DNA of 42,578 nucleotides, from assembly GCA_015056005.1 (NCBI GenBank), contig SVHB01000011.1, positions 1 to 42,578 of the forward strand, read 5' to 3'. The notes under the pieces were generated by a model. The model was not told where the DNA came from. It was given only the letters and a program-made list of their open reading frames with translations, and ran no database searches. The DNA is from Clostridiales bacterium. GTDB lineage: Bacteria; Bacillota; Clostridia; Christensenellales; UBA1750. The position numbers and the translations under genes are program-made. Within the stretch, counting starts at the first letter, position 1; every line of letters starts with the position of its first letter. Positions 31,890-41,760 of this stretch are shown piece after piece.

Positions 31890-33062
31890 ATGAGCGAAGA
31901 AAGAATTTATCTCGATAATGCAGCAACCACTCAGGTCTCTCCCGAGGTCCTCTCGGCGATGGTACCCTGTTTTTCCAATATTTACGGTAACCCCTCCTCT
32001 GTTCACGGCTTTGGCCGCGACGCCAAGATGATGCTTGACATCGCCCGCGAAAAGGTCGCAAACGCCATCGGCGCCAAGAAGACCGAAATTTACTTCACCG
32101 GCGGCGGTTCCGAGTCCGACAACTGGGCGATCAAGGGCACAGCCATTGCCAACGCAGGCAAGGGCAGGCACATCATCACCAGCGCTATTGAGCATCACGC
32201 TGTGCTGCACGCCTGCGCCGCGCTTGAAAAGCAGGGCTACTCCGTGACCTACCTGCCCGTAGACAAGGAAGGCTTTGTCGACCCCGAAGATGTTAAAAAG
32301 GCGATCCGCCCCGACACCATCCTCGTTACCATCATGATGGCGAACAACGAGATCGGCACCATCGAGCCTGTTGAAGAGATCGGTAAGATCTGCCGCGAAG
32401 CTGGCGTATATTTCCACACCGACGCGGTACAGGCAGTGGGCAACATGCACATCGATGTTGCAAAAATGAACATCGACATGCTCTCCCTCTCCGCGCACAA
32501 GTTCCACGGCCCCAAGGGCGTGGGCGCGCTCTACATCCGCAACGGCGTTAAGATCGCCAACCTGATCGACGGCGGCGCGCAGGAGCGTTCCAAGCGCGCG
32601 GGCACCGAAAACCTGCCCTCCATCGTTGGTCTGGGCAAGGCTATCGAGGTCGCCACCCGCGATATCGACACCAAGATCGCCTACGAGAGCGCCCTTCGCG
32701 ATAAGCTGCTCACCCGCATCGTCAACGAAATTCCCGAGACCCGCATCAACGGCCCCTTAAAGAACCGCTTGCCCGGCAACGCCAATGTCTGCATCAAGTA
32801 CATCGAGGGCGAGGGCATGCTGCTCATGCTCGATATGCAGGGCATCGCCGCTTCCTCCGGCTCTGCGTGCACCTCCGGCTCTCTCGACCCGAGCCACGTT
32901 CTTCTGGCGATCGGCCTTGATCACGAGACCGCTCACGGCTCCCTGCGCCTCTCCCTCTCCTCCCTCAACACCGAGGAAGAGATCGACAAGACCGTTGACG
33001 TATTAAAAGCCTCCGTTGAGCGCCTGCGCTCCATGAGCCCGCTCTACAACAAAGCGAAATAA
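31890..33062 (+). CDS. iscS: Cysteine desulfurase (IscS/NifS type)
   Basis: 390 residues. PLP-dependent fold: [14 protein letters not shown] near the N-terminus, Lys204 in [10 protein letters not shown] as the cofactor lysine, HTDAVQAVG, and the sulphur-carrying Cys327 in SSGSACTSG. Takes sulphur from L-cysteine for Fe-S assembly with IscU. AAAGGAG sits 9-14 bases before ATG. Strong codon bias suggests high expression. Confidence 0.95.
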   Translation: MSEERIYLDNAATTQVSPEVLSAMVPCFSNIYGNPSSVHGFGRDAKMMLDIAREKVANAIGAKKTEIYFTGGGSESDNWAIKGTAIANAGKGRHIITSAIEHHAVLHACAALEKQGYSVTYLPVDKEGFVDPEDVKKAIRPDTILVTIMMANNEIGTIEPVEEIGKICREAGVYFHTDAVQAVGNMHIDVAKMNIDMLSLSAHKFHGPKGVGALYIRNGVKIANLIDGGAQERSKRAGTENLPSIVGLGKAIEVATRDIDTKIAYESALRDKLLTRIVNEIPETRINGPLKNRLPGNANVCIKYIEGEGMLLMLDMQGIAASSGSACTSGSLDPSHVLLAIGLDHETAHGSLRLSLSSLNTEEEIDKTVDVLKASVERLRSMSPLYNKAK

Positions 33063-33096
33063 GCGCAATACACCGCAATATAATAGGAAGAAATCA

Positions 33097-33125
33097 TTGA
33101 CAAACCGATCTGTCGATGTTATCAT
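33097..33125 (+). promoter_or_regulatory. Predicted promoter of iscU
   Basis: -35 TTGACA (33097-33102), 17-base spacer, -10 TATCAT (33120-33125). Confidence 0.7.
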
Positions 33126-33135
33126 ATCTTTAGCT

Positions 33136-33160
33136 AATCCCGACTTATTTTGTCGGATTT
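33136..33160. promoter_or_regulatory. Second Rrf2-type operator, at iscU
   Basis: Imperfect inverted repeat AATCCCGAC / GTCGGATTT with a 7-base TTATTTT centre, at the same place relative to the -10 as the iscR operator. Suggests IscR also controls the scaffold gene. Confidence 0.6.
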
Positions 33161-33194
33161 GAATTCCGGGTTTTGACCGGAGAAGGGGAAAAAC

Positions 33195-33617
33195 ATGTAC
33201 AGCGAAAAAGTTATGGATCATTTCATGAACCCGCGCAACGTGGGCGAGATCGAGAACGCCAGCGGCGTTGGCACCGTCGGTAACGCCAAATGCGGCGATA
33301 TAATGCAGATGTCCCTCCTGATCGAGGATGATATCATCAAGGACGTTAAGTTCAAGACCTTCGGCTGCGGTGCGGCTATCGCGACCTCTTCCATGGCAAC
33401 CGAACTTATCATGGGCAAAACCGTCGACGAAGCCCTGCAGCTCACCAACCGCGCTGTCGCCGATGCCCTCGACGGTCTCCCCGCGCAGAAAATGCACTGC
33501 TCCCTTCTCGCCGAGGAAGCTATTAAGTCCGCACTCGCCGATTATTACCAGAAGACCGGCAAACAGCTCCCCGAAGGCTTCGTCATCCCCCACAGCGAGG
33601 ATCATATGGAGGAGTAG
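33195..33617 (+). CDS. iscU: Fe-S cluster assembly scaffold IscU/NifU-N type
   Basis: 140 residues. The three cluster cysteines are present, Cys33 (NAKCGD, with Asp35), Cys58 (TFGCGA) and Cys102 (KMHCSLL); the IscU LPPVK-like loop is LPAQK. The start matches YSEKVMDHFMNPRNVG. GGAGAAGGGG lies ~7 bases before ATG. Own promoter with an operator like that of iscR. Repeat island 3 starts at its stop codon. Confidence 0.93.
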   Translation: MYSEKVMDHFMNPRNVGEIENASGVGTVGNAKCGDIMQMSLLIEDDIIKDVKFKTFGCGAAIATSSMATELIMGKTVDEALQLTNRAVADALDGLPAQKMHCSLLAEEAIKSALADYYQKTGKQLPEGFVIPHSEDHMEE

Positions 33618-34250
33618 GGGGACGAGGGTGGGACGTTCGAGAGGTTTCACCTCTCGAGCTCTCTGACCAAGGGATTGCATCCCTTGGATCCCGCGGGTTT
33701 TGGATTGAGAAATTGAATACGTAAGCTTACGAGGAACCCGTAAAGTATGGGTTCCTCGTGATTGCTTTTGCGGGAGGTTATGCGATAGAGATTCAGGAAG
33801 AAAACGGGTAATGCTTATATCAACGTTTGCGGTGGTTTAAAGGCTCCCTCTCGAGGGAGCTGGCGCCCGAAGGGCGACTGAGGGAGTTATCAGAGTATCT
33901 TGCGTGCGCGGATATAAAAAAACGTGAAATTTATGACGGATGAAGAATTGGTTAGTTTGATAAGGAAGAAAGCCTTTCGCGCACATATCGCGCGGCGAAG
34001 CCGCATATCGCTATGTTTTGGTAGAGATGTTCAAAAAGTTTCGCCTTCTCTCCAAAAAAGCATAACCTACCAATACCGCCAATCTCGATGAAGCCGCGCT
34101 TTACGGCTTCATCGACCACTAAAGAATAACCAATCTGAACCCAAAGTCTCAGGAATCCAAGGGATGAAATCCCTTGGTGGGATTGGGCTTGGGGAAGGGT
34201 GAAACCCTTCACCAAAAACCGTTCCTCCCAAAAACCGTTCCCCCAAAAAC
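33618..34250. repeat. Palindromic repeat island 3
   Basis: P left: CGAGAGGT/ACCTCTCG (33638-33656), CCAAGGGAT/ATCCCTTGG (33667-33687). Q left: arms ACGAGGAACCC (33729-33759), loop GTAAAGTAT. R: GCTCCCTC/GAGGGAGC (33843-33860), CGCCC/GGGCG (33864-33876), ACTGAGGGAGTT. S: ATATCGC twice around GCGGC-GAA-GCCGC (33985-34011). Q right: arms TCGATGAAGCC (34085-34115), loop GCGCTTTAC. P right inverted: CCAAGGGAT (34157-34177), GAAGGGT/ACCCTTC (34194-34210), then tandem AAAACCGTTCC. A conserved ~110-base segment (33901-34011) recurs inverted in island 5. A short ORF (33933) is discussed in the findings. Confidence 0.86.
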
Positions 34251-34288
34251 AAAAAGCTCCCGCGGGTGAGATTAATCCCGCGGGGGCT
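34241..34288 (-). terminator. Terminator of the SH3-domain protein gene
   Basis: Minus strand: AGCCCCCGCGGG (34288-34277) / CCCGCGGGAGCT (34266-34255, one G-U), then TTTTTGTTTTT, partly overlapping the end of island 3. Confidence 0.85.
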
Positions 34289-34358
34289 TAATTATTTGGT
34301 TAGAACATGGGGAGCGGAAGAACCGCGAATGAATTTAGAAATTCAGGAAATATCTAAA

Positions 34359-36164
34359 TTATTCAACCTCTGCGAGGTACTTGCCATGGACATAGCCGCC
34401 GTCGTTGAGCTTGACCCATACAGAGCCTTCAACTTCGGTACCGGTAACAACAGAGTTACGGGTGAGGGAGCCGACCTTCTTGAAGGAGGTGGAAGCGCCT
34501 TCGCGAACGTTGAGCTTGGAAGCGGTGACAACATACTTGGTGCCAACTTCAACTTCTTCAACAACAGGAGTCTCGACATAGTCAGCGGGAACAACGTTGA
34601 TGATAACGAGCTCAACATCGTCTACCTGATCGGTGCAGAATGCATAGGTGGTGCCAACCTTCTTGCCCTTGATAACCATATCCTTGTTATCAGCGCCATC
34701 GGTGTCGGTGCCATTATCTACGAAATCAGCGATACCGGTGTTAACGATCTTCCAATTGACCTTCAGATCCTGGTACATAGCCATGGGATTGTCAACGATG
34801 TAGGGGATGCCGCACTGATCGCCAACCTTAACGGTGATAACATCGGAAAGGAGGGTGATGCCGGATTTGGAGCGAGCAACGTTCTGGAACTTCAGGTTGA
34901 AGCCGAGTTCTTCAGCGGTGTTGCCATAAGCGAAGCGGAGAACGAATGCACCATCAACAACGTTGTTGTACTTGTTATTTTCGATGCCCTTCAGACCGCC
35001 GGAAACGAGGGTGTAAAGGTATACATTGCCATCATCGAGAGCCTTGTATTCCTTGATCTGATCATCGGTAAGATCATGGGAGATAGCCCAATCGAAAGCA
35101 GTCAGGTTGCCGGTGCCAGCGATCCAAGCAAAGTTGCGGATGCCGGAGAAGGTCATGGTGAAGCAGCCGGCGTTGTCGATCAGGTAGGAAGCTTCTGCAT
35201 TAACGGTAACGAACTTATCGGAAGAACCGAGGTACAGATTCTGGTTTGCTTCACCCTGGAAGGTAACGATGGTGCCCTGGGGATAGGTGTAACCTGCCTT
35301 GTCGAGAGCCTTGACCTTGATGGTCATGGTGTTGCCATTATCCTCAAGAATGGATACGCGGTCAGTCTCGGTCATAGCAGCGATGTCAAACTTGAGGGTA
35401 CCGGGATAGTAAACCCAAGTCTTGTTAGCATCGGTGGTGTTGAACTTTTCGTACTTCCACTGAGCCTGAGTGAAGTCAGCGCGGAAGTTTTCCTTCTGGT
35501 CGCCGGCAACGCCAACAACAGTCAGAGTGGGAACAGCGGTGTTCTTAGCAGCAGAAACGTTATCATCGGTGTTATCCCAAACGACCTTGACGTAAGAACG
35601 TGCAGAGTTTGCGTACCATACGCGATACTCATAAGTGCCGTCAGCAGCGGTCAGGGGAACAGTGATGTAAAGATCGTCTACGGCAGTGCCGGGATAAGTG
35701 CAATACTGGCCCAGAGTGCCGGCGATGTAGGAAGTCTGAGCGATGTTAGTATGCTCAGTGCCATTAACATCCTTAACAGCGAGCTTAACGGGAATCTTAA
35801 CAGCATAGCCCATAGCACCGCTCTGTGCAAGATAGGTGTAGTAGAAGGGCTGGAGTTCGCTGTACTTACCCTCAAGCTTGACTTCAACATAATAGTCGTC
35901 GTTGGAATCCTGCTTGGTAGCGCCGTTGTAGTTAACGGTTACCTTGAGACCCGTGGTGTCCTTGCCGTTGAGGAGGCGAGAACCAATGTAATCAGTGCCG
36001 TCGAGAACGATATTGTTTTCAACATTCTGACCAGCATACCAACCGTTCTGCTGAACAGTGATGGCGGGATAGTTGCCGGTGTAGTCAACCTGTGCATTAG
36101 CTACGGGGATCATTGAGATCAGCATAGCAGCAAAGAGCACGAGAGCGATAAATTTCTTGCTCAT
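34359..36164 (-). CDS. Secreted multidomain protein with C-terminal bacterial SH3 domain
   Basis: 601 residues. Signal peptide KKFIALVLFAAMLISMIPVANA with cleavage after Ala24, then a long beta-rich, Asn/Thr/Tyr-rich region of no recognised family (~25-535), and a C-terminal SH3b domain (~540-601: YVVTASKLNVREGASTSF, then the closing VWVKLNDGGYVHGKYL) that usually binds peptidoglycan. No LPXTG or S-layer repeats seen. Strong ribosome site AAAGGGG and highly biased codons suggest abundant expression, fitting a cell-surface or envelope protein. Flanked by repeat islands on both sides and a terminator after it. Confidence 0.8.
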   Translation of the reverse strand: MSKKFIALVLFAAMLISMIPVANAQVDYTGNYPAITVQQNGWYAGQNVENNIVLDGTDYIGSRLLNGKDTTGLKVTVNYNGATKQDSNDDYYVEVKLEGKYSELQPFYYTYLAQSGAMGYAVKIPVKLAVKDVNGTEHTNIAQTSYIAGTLGQYCTYPGTAVDDLYITVPLTAADGTYEYRVWYANSARSYVKVVWDNTDDNVSAAKNTAVPTLTVVGVAGDQKENFRADFTQAQWKYEKFNTTDANKTWVYYPGTLKFDIAAMTETDRVSILEDNGNTMTIKVKALDKAGYTYPQGTIVTFQGEANQNLYLGSSDKFVTVNAEASYLIDNAGCFTMTFSGIRNFAWIAGTGNLTAFDWAISHDLTDDQIKEYKALDDGNVYLYTLVSGGLKGIENNKYNNVVDGAFVLRFAYGNTAEELGFNLKFQNVARSKSGITLLSDVITVKVGDQCGIPYIVDNPMAMYQDLKVNWKIVNTGIADFVDNGTDTDGADNKDMVIKGKKVGTTYAFCTDQVDDVELVIINVVPADYVETPVVEEVEVGTKYVVTASKLNVREGASTSFKKVGSLTRNSVVTGTEVEGSVWVKLNDGGYVHGKYLAEVE

Positions 36165-36271
36165 AAATATTTACCCCTTTCAAAAGATGGAGGAGGCCAA
36201 TCTCTAAACCTCTTTAGGTAGATAATAAGAGAGTGTGTGGGGTGCGGGGGGCGTAGGCGCCCTTTGGCGCA

Positions 36272-36300
36272 CTGAAAACAGTCCTGTGGACTGTTTTCAG
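36272..36300. repeat. Perfect 13-bp hairpin
   Basis: CTGAAAACAGTCC / GGACTGTTTTCAG with loop TGT, upstream of the SH3-protein gene. No T run. Its GTCC-loop-GGAC tip resembles the AAATCGTCC/GGACGATTT hairpin at 41200-41220. Confidence 0.8.
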
Positions 36301-36364
36301 AACTATTTGATTGGGGCGTTTGAGTTTGCAGGCAGTTTGATTGGGGCAGAGATGCGGTGTTTGG

Positions 36365-37070
36365 GGGAGGGGGACGGTTTTTGGGGAAGGGTTTCACCCT
36401 TCCCCAAGCCCCATCCCACCAAGGGATTTCATCCCTTGGATTCCTGAGTCTTTGGGGGTGAGGGGTGTTTTGCGTTTGCGGTCGATGTGTCCGTAAAGTA
36501 TGGACACATCGAGATATGCTTTATTTGTAGGTTAAACCGAGAGTTTTCGGACTGCTTTGAGAACTCCTTCCGTCACAGATTTGATTAGTTACTTGTAGAA
36601 CTCCTTCCGTCACGGCTTCGCCGTGCCACCTCCCTCATGGAGGGAGGCTTTAAACCACGACAATCTATTACTAAGATAATAGTCTGAACAGCCTGCAATT
36701 ACTTTCGTATAAATTACCTTAAAAGCAATCACGCGTTGCCCATACTTTACGGGCAACGCGTAAACCAACGTATTTAATTACTCAACCAAAATGCCGCGGG
36801 TTCCAAGGGTTGCAAACCCTTGGGCCCAGAGCTCGAGAGGGCGCAGCCATCTCGAACGTTCCCCCGTCCCCCCCTCGTCTCCCCCGTTCCCCTGTGTGCG
36901 AAGCACATATCGTGCCCTTGGGCATATCGCTCCTGTGTCCCATGCCGGGGAACGCATAAAAGACGTGTAAAGGGAACAGCGATAAAGGAATACGAAGCTA
37001 TGAATTAACAGGGGACACTGGATATATCGCGCGCCGTAAGGCGCATATCGCTCGCGCCGCAGGCGCGCAA
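36365..37070. repeat. Palindromic repeat island 4 with S-array tail
   Basis: P left: TTGGGGAAGGGT/ACCCTTCCCCAA (36381-36407), CCAAGGGAT (36419-36439). Q left: arms TCGATGTGTCC (36482-36512). R inverted 36599-36650 with a partial duplicate of its end at 36562-36576. Q right: arms ACGCGTTGCCC (36731-36761). P right inverted: CCAAGGGTT (36803-36823), CGAGAGGGC/GCCATCTCG (36834-36854). Beyond the right end lie two S clusters (36896-36930 and 37024-37067) bracketed by inverted GTGTCCC / GGGACAC. The 36165-36364 part between the SH3 gene and this island holds only a small hairpin and short repeats. No protein gene. Confidence 0.84.
36896..37067 (+). repeat. S array, two clusters
   Basis: GTGC-GAA-GCAC, ATATCGT, GCCC-TT-GGGC, ATATCGC (36896-36930); then ATATCGC, GCGCC-GTAA-GGCGC, ATATCGC, CGCGCC-GCA-GGCGCG (37024-37067). 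Same architecture as in islands 2, 3 and 5 with different arms. Confidence 0.85.
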
Positions 37071-37142
37071 AACAAATATTACAAAAGTATTACATATATG
37101 TTACGCCGAGCGTTAAACATATTACACACAGCAGCGGATAAT

Positions 37143-37177
37143 AAAAAAACGCGCCGCCCGCAAAGCGGACAGCGCGT
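37143..37177 (-). terminator. Terminator of the gnd / LarA-like operon
   Basis: Minus strand: ACGCGC...GTCCGC / GCGGGC...GCGCGT (37177-37149) followed by seven T. Confidence 0.8.
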
Positions 37178-37221
37178 AGGAAATACGATATTTTAACAAA
37201 TCCTATAAGCCAAAGCGGATC

Positions 37222-38493
37222 TTAGAACTTGCTCTTGTCAGCCCAGAGACCCAGAGCGGGGTTGGGAACGTAGTAGATGGTCTCGCCGTCAACGGTGTTG
37301 AAGCCGGCGGTCAGCTTGGCGGGGTCGTACTTCTTGATGATCTCGTCATAGGGGATGAACTTGTAGTTCACGCCCTCGACCTCTTCCTTGCCCACGATCT
37401 TGGTGCAGTAGGTGATGGAGAAGCGGTCGTCGGAAGAACCGTGGATCAGGTGAGCGGCGGAGGAGAGGTTGGCGCGGATGTCGTCGTGCTCCTTGACCAG
37501 CTGCAGAACCTTATCGCGGCCGACATAGCCGTACTTGCGGATGAGCTTGTCGTTATCGGGATCTTCGCCGAACTTGTCGATACCGGGGGCGATGACGATC
37601 AGCTCGCCGCCGTCCTTGATAGCCATGCGGGTGCGGTAAACGGACTTGTTGCCCAGCCAGGTGGACTTGAACTCTTCGGGGTTGAGGTAAACAACGACCT
37701 TGTCGAAGCTCTCGTCAACGAGGTTGAGGTTCTTCTGCTGTGCAAGAGCGACGGCTTCTTCAAACCTTGCGCGCTCGCGGCCGATGAACAGACCGTGCAT
37801 GAAGATGTCCTTCTCCTCAGCGGTGCAGACGGTCAGAACATAGCAAAGCGGGATATCCATGAGGAAATGCTCTTCGGCGTAGTCGAACACCTTGCGGACA
37901 GGGGTGTGATCCTTGCCCATGATGCGCTCAAGGCCGTAGAAAGCGCCCAGCATGTGGGAGCCGTTGATCATGGAAGAGCCGCCGCAGCCGACGAAGATGT
38001 TCTTGTTGCGGTTAGCCATACCGACAACTTCGTGAGGAACGACCTGACCGATGGAGAGGATGAGGTCATAGGACTTGTCAAGCAGCCTCTTGTTGACTTC
38101 AACGTCGATGGGATCGGTCATCAGGCCTTCGGAGATCTCGGTAACATATTCCGCGGGAACCTGACCGACGTTTACAACATCGGTGCGCCAGTTGTGAACG
38201 ATGAACTTCTCAAAGGGGATGTCGCCAAACATATCGGCGCATTCTTCCTCGGTCATGGCAACGTGGGTGCCAAGAGCGGGCATGATGTCGACTTCGCAGA
38301 AATCCTTGAGCAGGTTATAGTAGAAATTGGTGATCTTGCCTGCGCCGGAATGGAAACGGGTGTAGTCCGGGGGAAGGAGCAGAACCTTCTTGAGGCCGCC
38401 CTTAACGTCGGAAATAGCATATTCGAGGGACTCGAAAAGCTCTTTATCGGTAAGACCCTTGGGGGTGGAAGCGTATTTGGTCAAAGAAAGCAT
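37222..38493 (-). CDS. LarA-like (DUF2088) nickel-pincer-nucleotide enzyme, probable 2-hydroxyacid epimerase
   Basis: 423 residues from ATG 38493, chosen because GGAGGT lies 8 bases upstream (an ATG five codons earlier overlaps it). LarA racemase landmarks are kept: Asp43 and Arg46 (PPDYTRFHS), His77 (GTHVAMT), His154 (VVPHEVVG), Lys164 and His180. The Lys-His spacing (16) and His-Lys spacing (10) equal those of lactate racemase residues H174-K184-H200, where the lysine holds the nickel-pincer cofactor and the last His ligates nickel. Substrate unknown. It follows gnd in an operon, so a sugar-acid epimerase is likely. larB/C/E are not in the window. Confidence 0.78.
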   Translation of the reverse strand: MLSLTKYASTPKGLTDKELFESLEYAISDVKGGLKKVLLLPPDYTRFHSGAGKITNFYYNLLKDFCEVDIMPALGTHVAMTEEECADMFGDIPFEKFIVHNWRTDVVNVGQVPAEYVTEISEGLMTDPIDVEVNKRLLDKSYDLILSIGQVVPHEVVGMANRNKNIFVGCGGSSMINGSHMLGAFYGLERIMGKDHTPVRKVFDYAEEHFLMDIPLCYVLTVCTAEEKDIFMHGLFIGRERARFEEAVALAQQKNLNLVDESFDKVVVYLNPEEFKSTWLGNKSVYRTRMAIKDGGELIVIAPGIDKFGEDPDNDKLIRKYGYVGRDKVLQLVKEHDDIRANLSSAAHLIHGSSDDRFSITYCTKIVGKEEVEGVNYKFIPYDEIIKKYDPAKLTAGFNTVDGETIYYVPNPALGLWADKSKF

Positions 38494-38514
38494 TGTCTTT
38501 ACCTCCATGATTCA

Positions 38515-38545
38515 AATTTGGGCGGCTGAAATAGCCGCCCAAATT
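38515..38545. repeat. Perfect 13-bp intercistronic hairpin between gnd and the LarA-like gene
   Basis: AATTTGGGCGGCT / AGCCGCCCAAATT around a 5-base loop, no T run on the minus strand. Probably an RNA-processing or stability hairpin. Confidence 0.7.
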
Positions 38546-38561
38546 ATGTTTATTCTTAGAA

Positions 38562-40022
<1,461 letters not shown>

Positions 40023-40098
40023 AGTACGGTGCCTCCTGAAATAATATTGTAAAATAAATTTTCAGCCAAACAAAGTTTGGCATAGTACTTACATTATA

Positions 40099-40127
40099 AT
40101 TATATAACACTCTGTCATAAATTACAA
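40099..40127 (-). promoter_or_regulatory. Predicted promoter of gnd
   Basis: Minus strand: -35 TTGTAA (40127-40122), 17-base spacer, perfect -10 TATAAT (40104-40099). The leader holds a GCCAAAC/GTTTGGC hairpin (40065-40081). Confidence 0.7.
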
Positions 40128-40165
40128 GACATATTTTGCCTGTTTTCAAAAATCCCCGCAGCAAA

Positions 40166-40195
40166 GTCATTATTGCGCCCCGCGCTGCATAAGTT
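40166..40195 (+). promoter_or_regulatory. Possible sigma-E-like promoter of the SleB-type gene
   Basis: GTCATTATT, 13 bases, CATAAGTT, loosely matching the mother-cell sigma-E pattern; one extra base in the -35. Low confidence. Confidence 0.25.
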
Positions 40196-40222
40196 TAACC
40201 ACTATATTTTCGGAGGACAACC

Positions 40223-40825
40223 ATGCGACTGCGTTTGTTTTTATCTTTTCTGGCGCTTTTCGTGACCGTCTTCATGGGCGCTGCCCCCTCGGGTGTTTCA
40301 GAAGCTTCCTATAATATAGATTCCTCTCCACCCCCGCGCTCGCCAAAGTCCGCCGCCGCTTTTTCGCCCCGCGTCTTCCTTCGCCTGTCCTCCTATGCCG
40401 AACCGTCCGCTTTTGAACTCGTTCTGCCCGATGAAGAAGAGCTCCTTCACGATGCCGCCCTCATTTCCCGCCTCATCTGGGCTGAGGCACGCGGCGTAGC
40501 CAAGCCCGCCCAGCAAGCCGCTGTGGGCTGGTGTGTGTTAAACCGCGTGGATGACCCAAGATGGCCGTCCACCGTTGAGGAAGTTATCCTCCAGCCGCAT
40601 CAGTTTGCCGATATCTCCTGCGCCCCGTCCGATGATTTTCTTTCCCTTGCCCTGCACATCCTCACGGTATGGCACAGCGAAAAAGCCGGCTCGCCCCTCC
40701 CCGGACGCACCCTCCCGACCGATTATTTCTATTTCCACGGCGACGGCGTCCAAAACCATTTCCGCACCGATCATAATCGCGGCCCTGTCTGGGACTGGTC
40801 CCTCCCCGACCCGTATGAGCAATGA
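40223..40825 (+). CDS. SleB-type cell wall hydrolase
   Basis: 200 residues. Signal peptide RLRLFLSFLALFVTVFMGAA, then a Hydrolase_2 domain (~80-200): LISRLIWAEARG holds the catalytic Glu, followed by GWCVLNRVDDPRWPSTVEEVI, QF and FHGDGVQNHF. Family members are lytic transglycosylase-like enzymes that cut spore cortex or vegetative wall. It has no separate peptidoglycan-binding domain, so it resembles CwlJ or the bare SleB catalytic half. CGGAGGA sits 8 bases before ATG. Repeat island 5 begins right at its stop. Confidence 0.85.
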   Translation: MRLRLFLSFLALFVTVFMGAAPSGVSEASYNIDSSPPPRSPKSAAAFSPRVFLRLSSYAEPSAFELVLPDEEELLHDAALISRLIWAEARGVAKPAQQAAVGWCVLNRVDDPRWPSTVEEVILQPHQFADISCAPSDDFLSLALHILTVWHSEKAGSPLPGRTLPTDYFYFHGDGVQNHFRTDHNRGPVWDWSLPDPYEQ

Positions 40826-41168
40826 GGGGGAGGGGGGGGACAGTTTTTTGGAAGAAGGCTTTGCCTTCTCCCAAACCCTCATCCACCAAGGGATTTCATC
40901 CCTTGGATTCCTGAATCTTTGGGATTAGAAAGTTTTATACGTTAGCTTACGAGGAACCCGTAAAGTATGGGTTCCTCGTGATTTATTTTGCGGGCGGTTA
41001 GGCGATAACAATTTAGGGTACAGATGTTTAGTAATATTATTATAGAGTGCGGTGTTTAAAGGCTCTCTCCATGAGGGAGCTGGCGCCCGAAGGGCGACTG
41101 AGGGAGTTCTACAAAAGTTATTACAACATTGTTCGTCTATCCTAATTATAAGCTTGAGATATAGCTCT

Positions 41169-41293
41169 TGGCTTCCCCTAGAGGTGCGACGCGTTAAGCA
41201 AATCGTCCGGTGGACGATTTGTAGCCAAAGCGGGGAGCAGTTTATAATTGCGACCCGTTCAGGTGGCACCCGAAGGGTGACGGATGAGGTGTC
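41169..41293 (+). repeat. R-type palindrome left of DUF559, interrupted by a ~76-bp insertion
   Basis: TTGGCTTCCCCTAGAGG (41169-41184) and AGGTGGCACCCGAAGGGTGA (41261-41280), followed by GGATGAGGTGTC, are the two halves of an R unit. Between them ~76 bases are inserted, flanked by near-identical TGCGACGCGTT (41185-41195) and TGCGACCCGTT (41249-41259) and containing the perfect hairpin AAATCGTCC/GGACGATTT (41200-41220). Confidence 0.75.
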
Positions 41294-41318
41294 CCCCGTA
41301 AGAACCCGCACTCAGCAA

Positions 41319-41693
41319 TCATTCCTTAAAATCCCAAGTACCACGGGTAATGATATGATGCCATATATCCTCGCACACATCTTTATAATGTTTCTTCAAT
41401 TCATAATTAGAATACCTAAGCACTTTGATTCCCAACGAATTCAGATATGCATCGCGCTTTTCATCTTTCAATTTACCTTCGCCCACATAATGCTGTTCGC
41501 CATCCAACTCTATCACCAGTTTAGAATCAGCGCAATAAAAGTCAACGATATACCTTCCTATCACCTTTTGACGATTTACGGTTTGCGGAATATTTTTGAA
41601 AAAGGTATACCAAAGCTTGCTTTCTTCTTCCGTCATTTGCTTTCGCAGATTACGGGAAAGCGGAGTAAGCTTTCTGTTATGCTTTTCATTCAT
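41319..41693 (-). CDS. DUF559 endonuclease-like protein (Vsr/PD-(D/E)XK type)
   Basis: 124 residues, whole-family length. RNLRKQMTEEESKLWYTF near the start and a core GRYIVDFYCADSKLVIELDGEQHY, whose Asp and Glu-x-Asp plus GEQH match the Vsr-like nuclease fold; the C-terminus is LGIKVLRYSNYEL. GGAGA lies 7 bases before ATG 41693; a longer reading to 41810 would translate the flanking palindrome and is rejected. The gene sits between inverted copies of an R-type palindrome. DUF559 genes have no assigned role; a link with repeat movement is inference from position. Confidence 0.82.
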   Translation of the reverse strand: MNEKHNRKLTPLSRNLRKQMTEEESKLWYTFFKNIPQTVNRQKVIGRYIVDFYCADSKLVIELDGEQHYVGEGKLKDEKRDAYLNSLGIKVLRYSNYELKKHYKDVCEDIWHHIITRGTWDFKE

Positions 41694-41760
41694 GACGATC
41701 TCCGAATTGTTTGATGAAATAATTATAACATAATGGAACAGCAAGAGCAATTTCATGCAA

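Noticed and set aside
34266..36116. 616-residue plus-strand open frame opposite the SH3-domain protein gene
   Set aside because: It is the antisense shadow of a strongly codon-biased gene; it lacks a ribosome site and known domains, while the minus frame has a signal peptide, SH3 domain and terminator.
36820..37008. 62-residue plus-strand frame in island 4
   Set aside because: It reads through P and S palindromes with no start signal; Pro/Arg-rich product typical of GC-rich repeats.
37441..38529. 362-residue plus-strand open frame opposite the LarA-like gene
   Set aside because: Same reason: shadow frame without start signals or domains.
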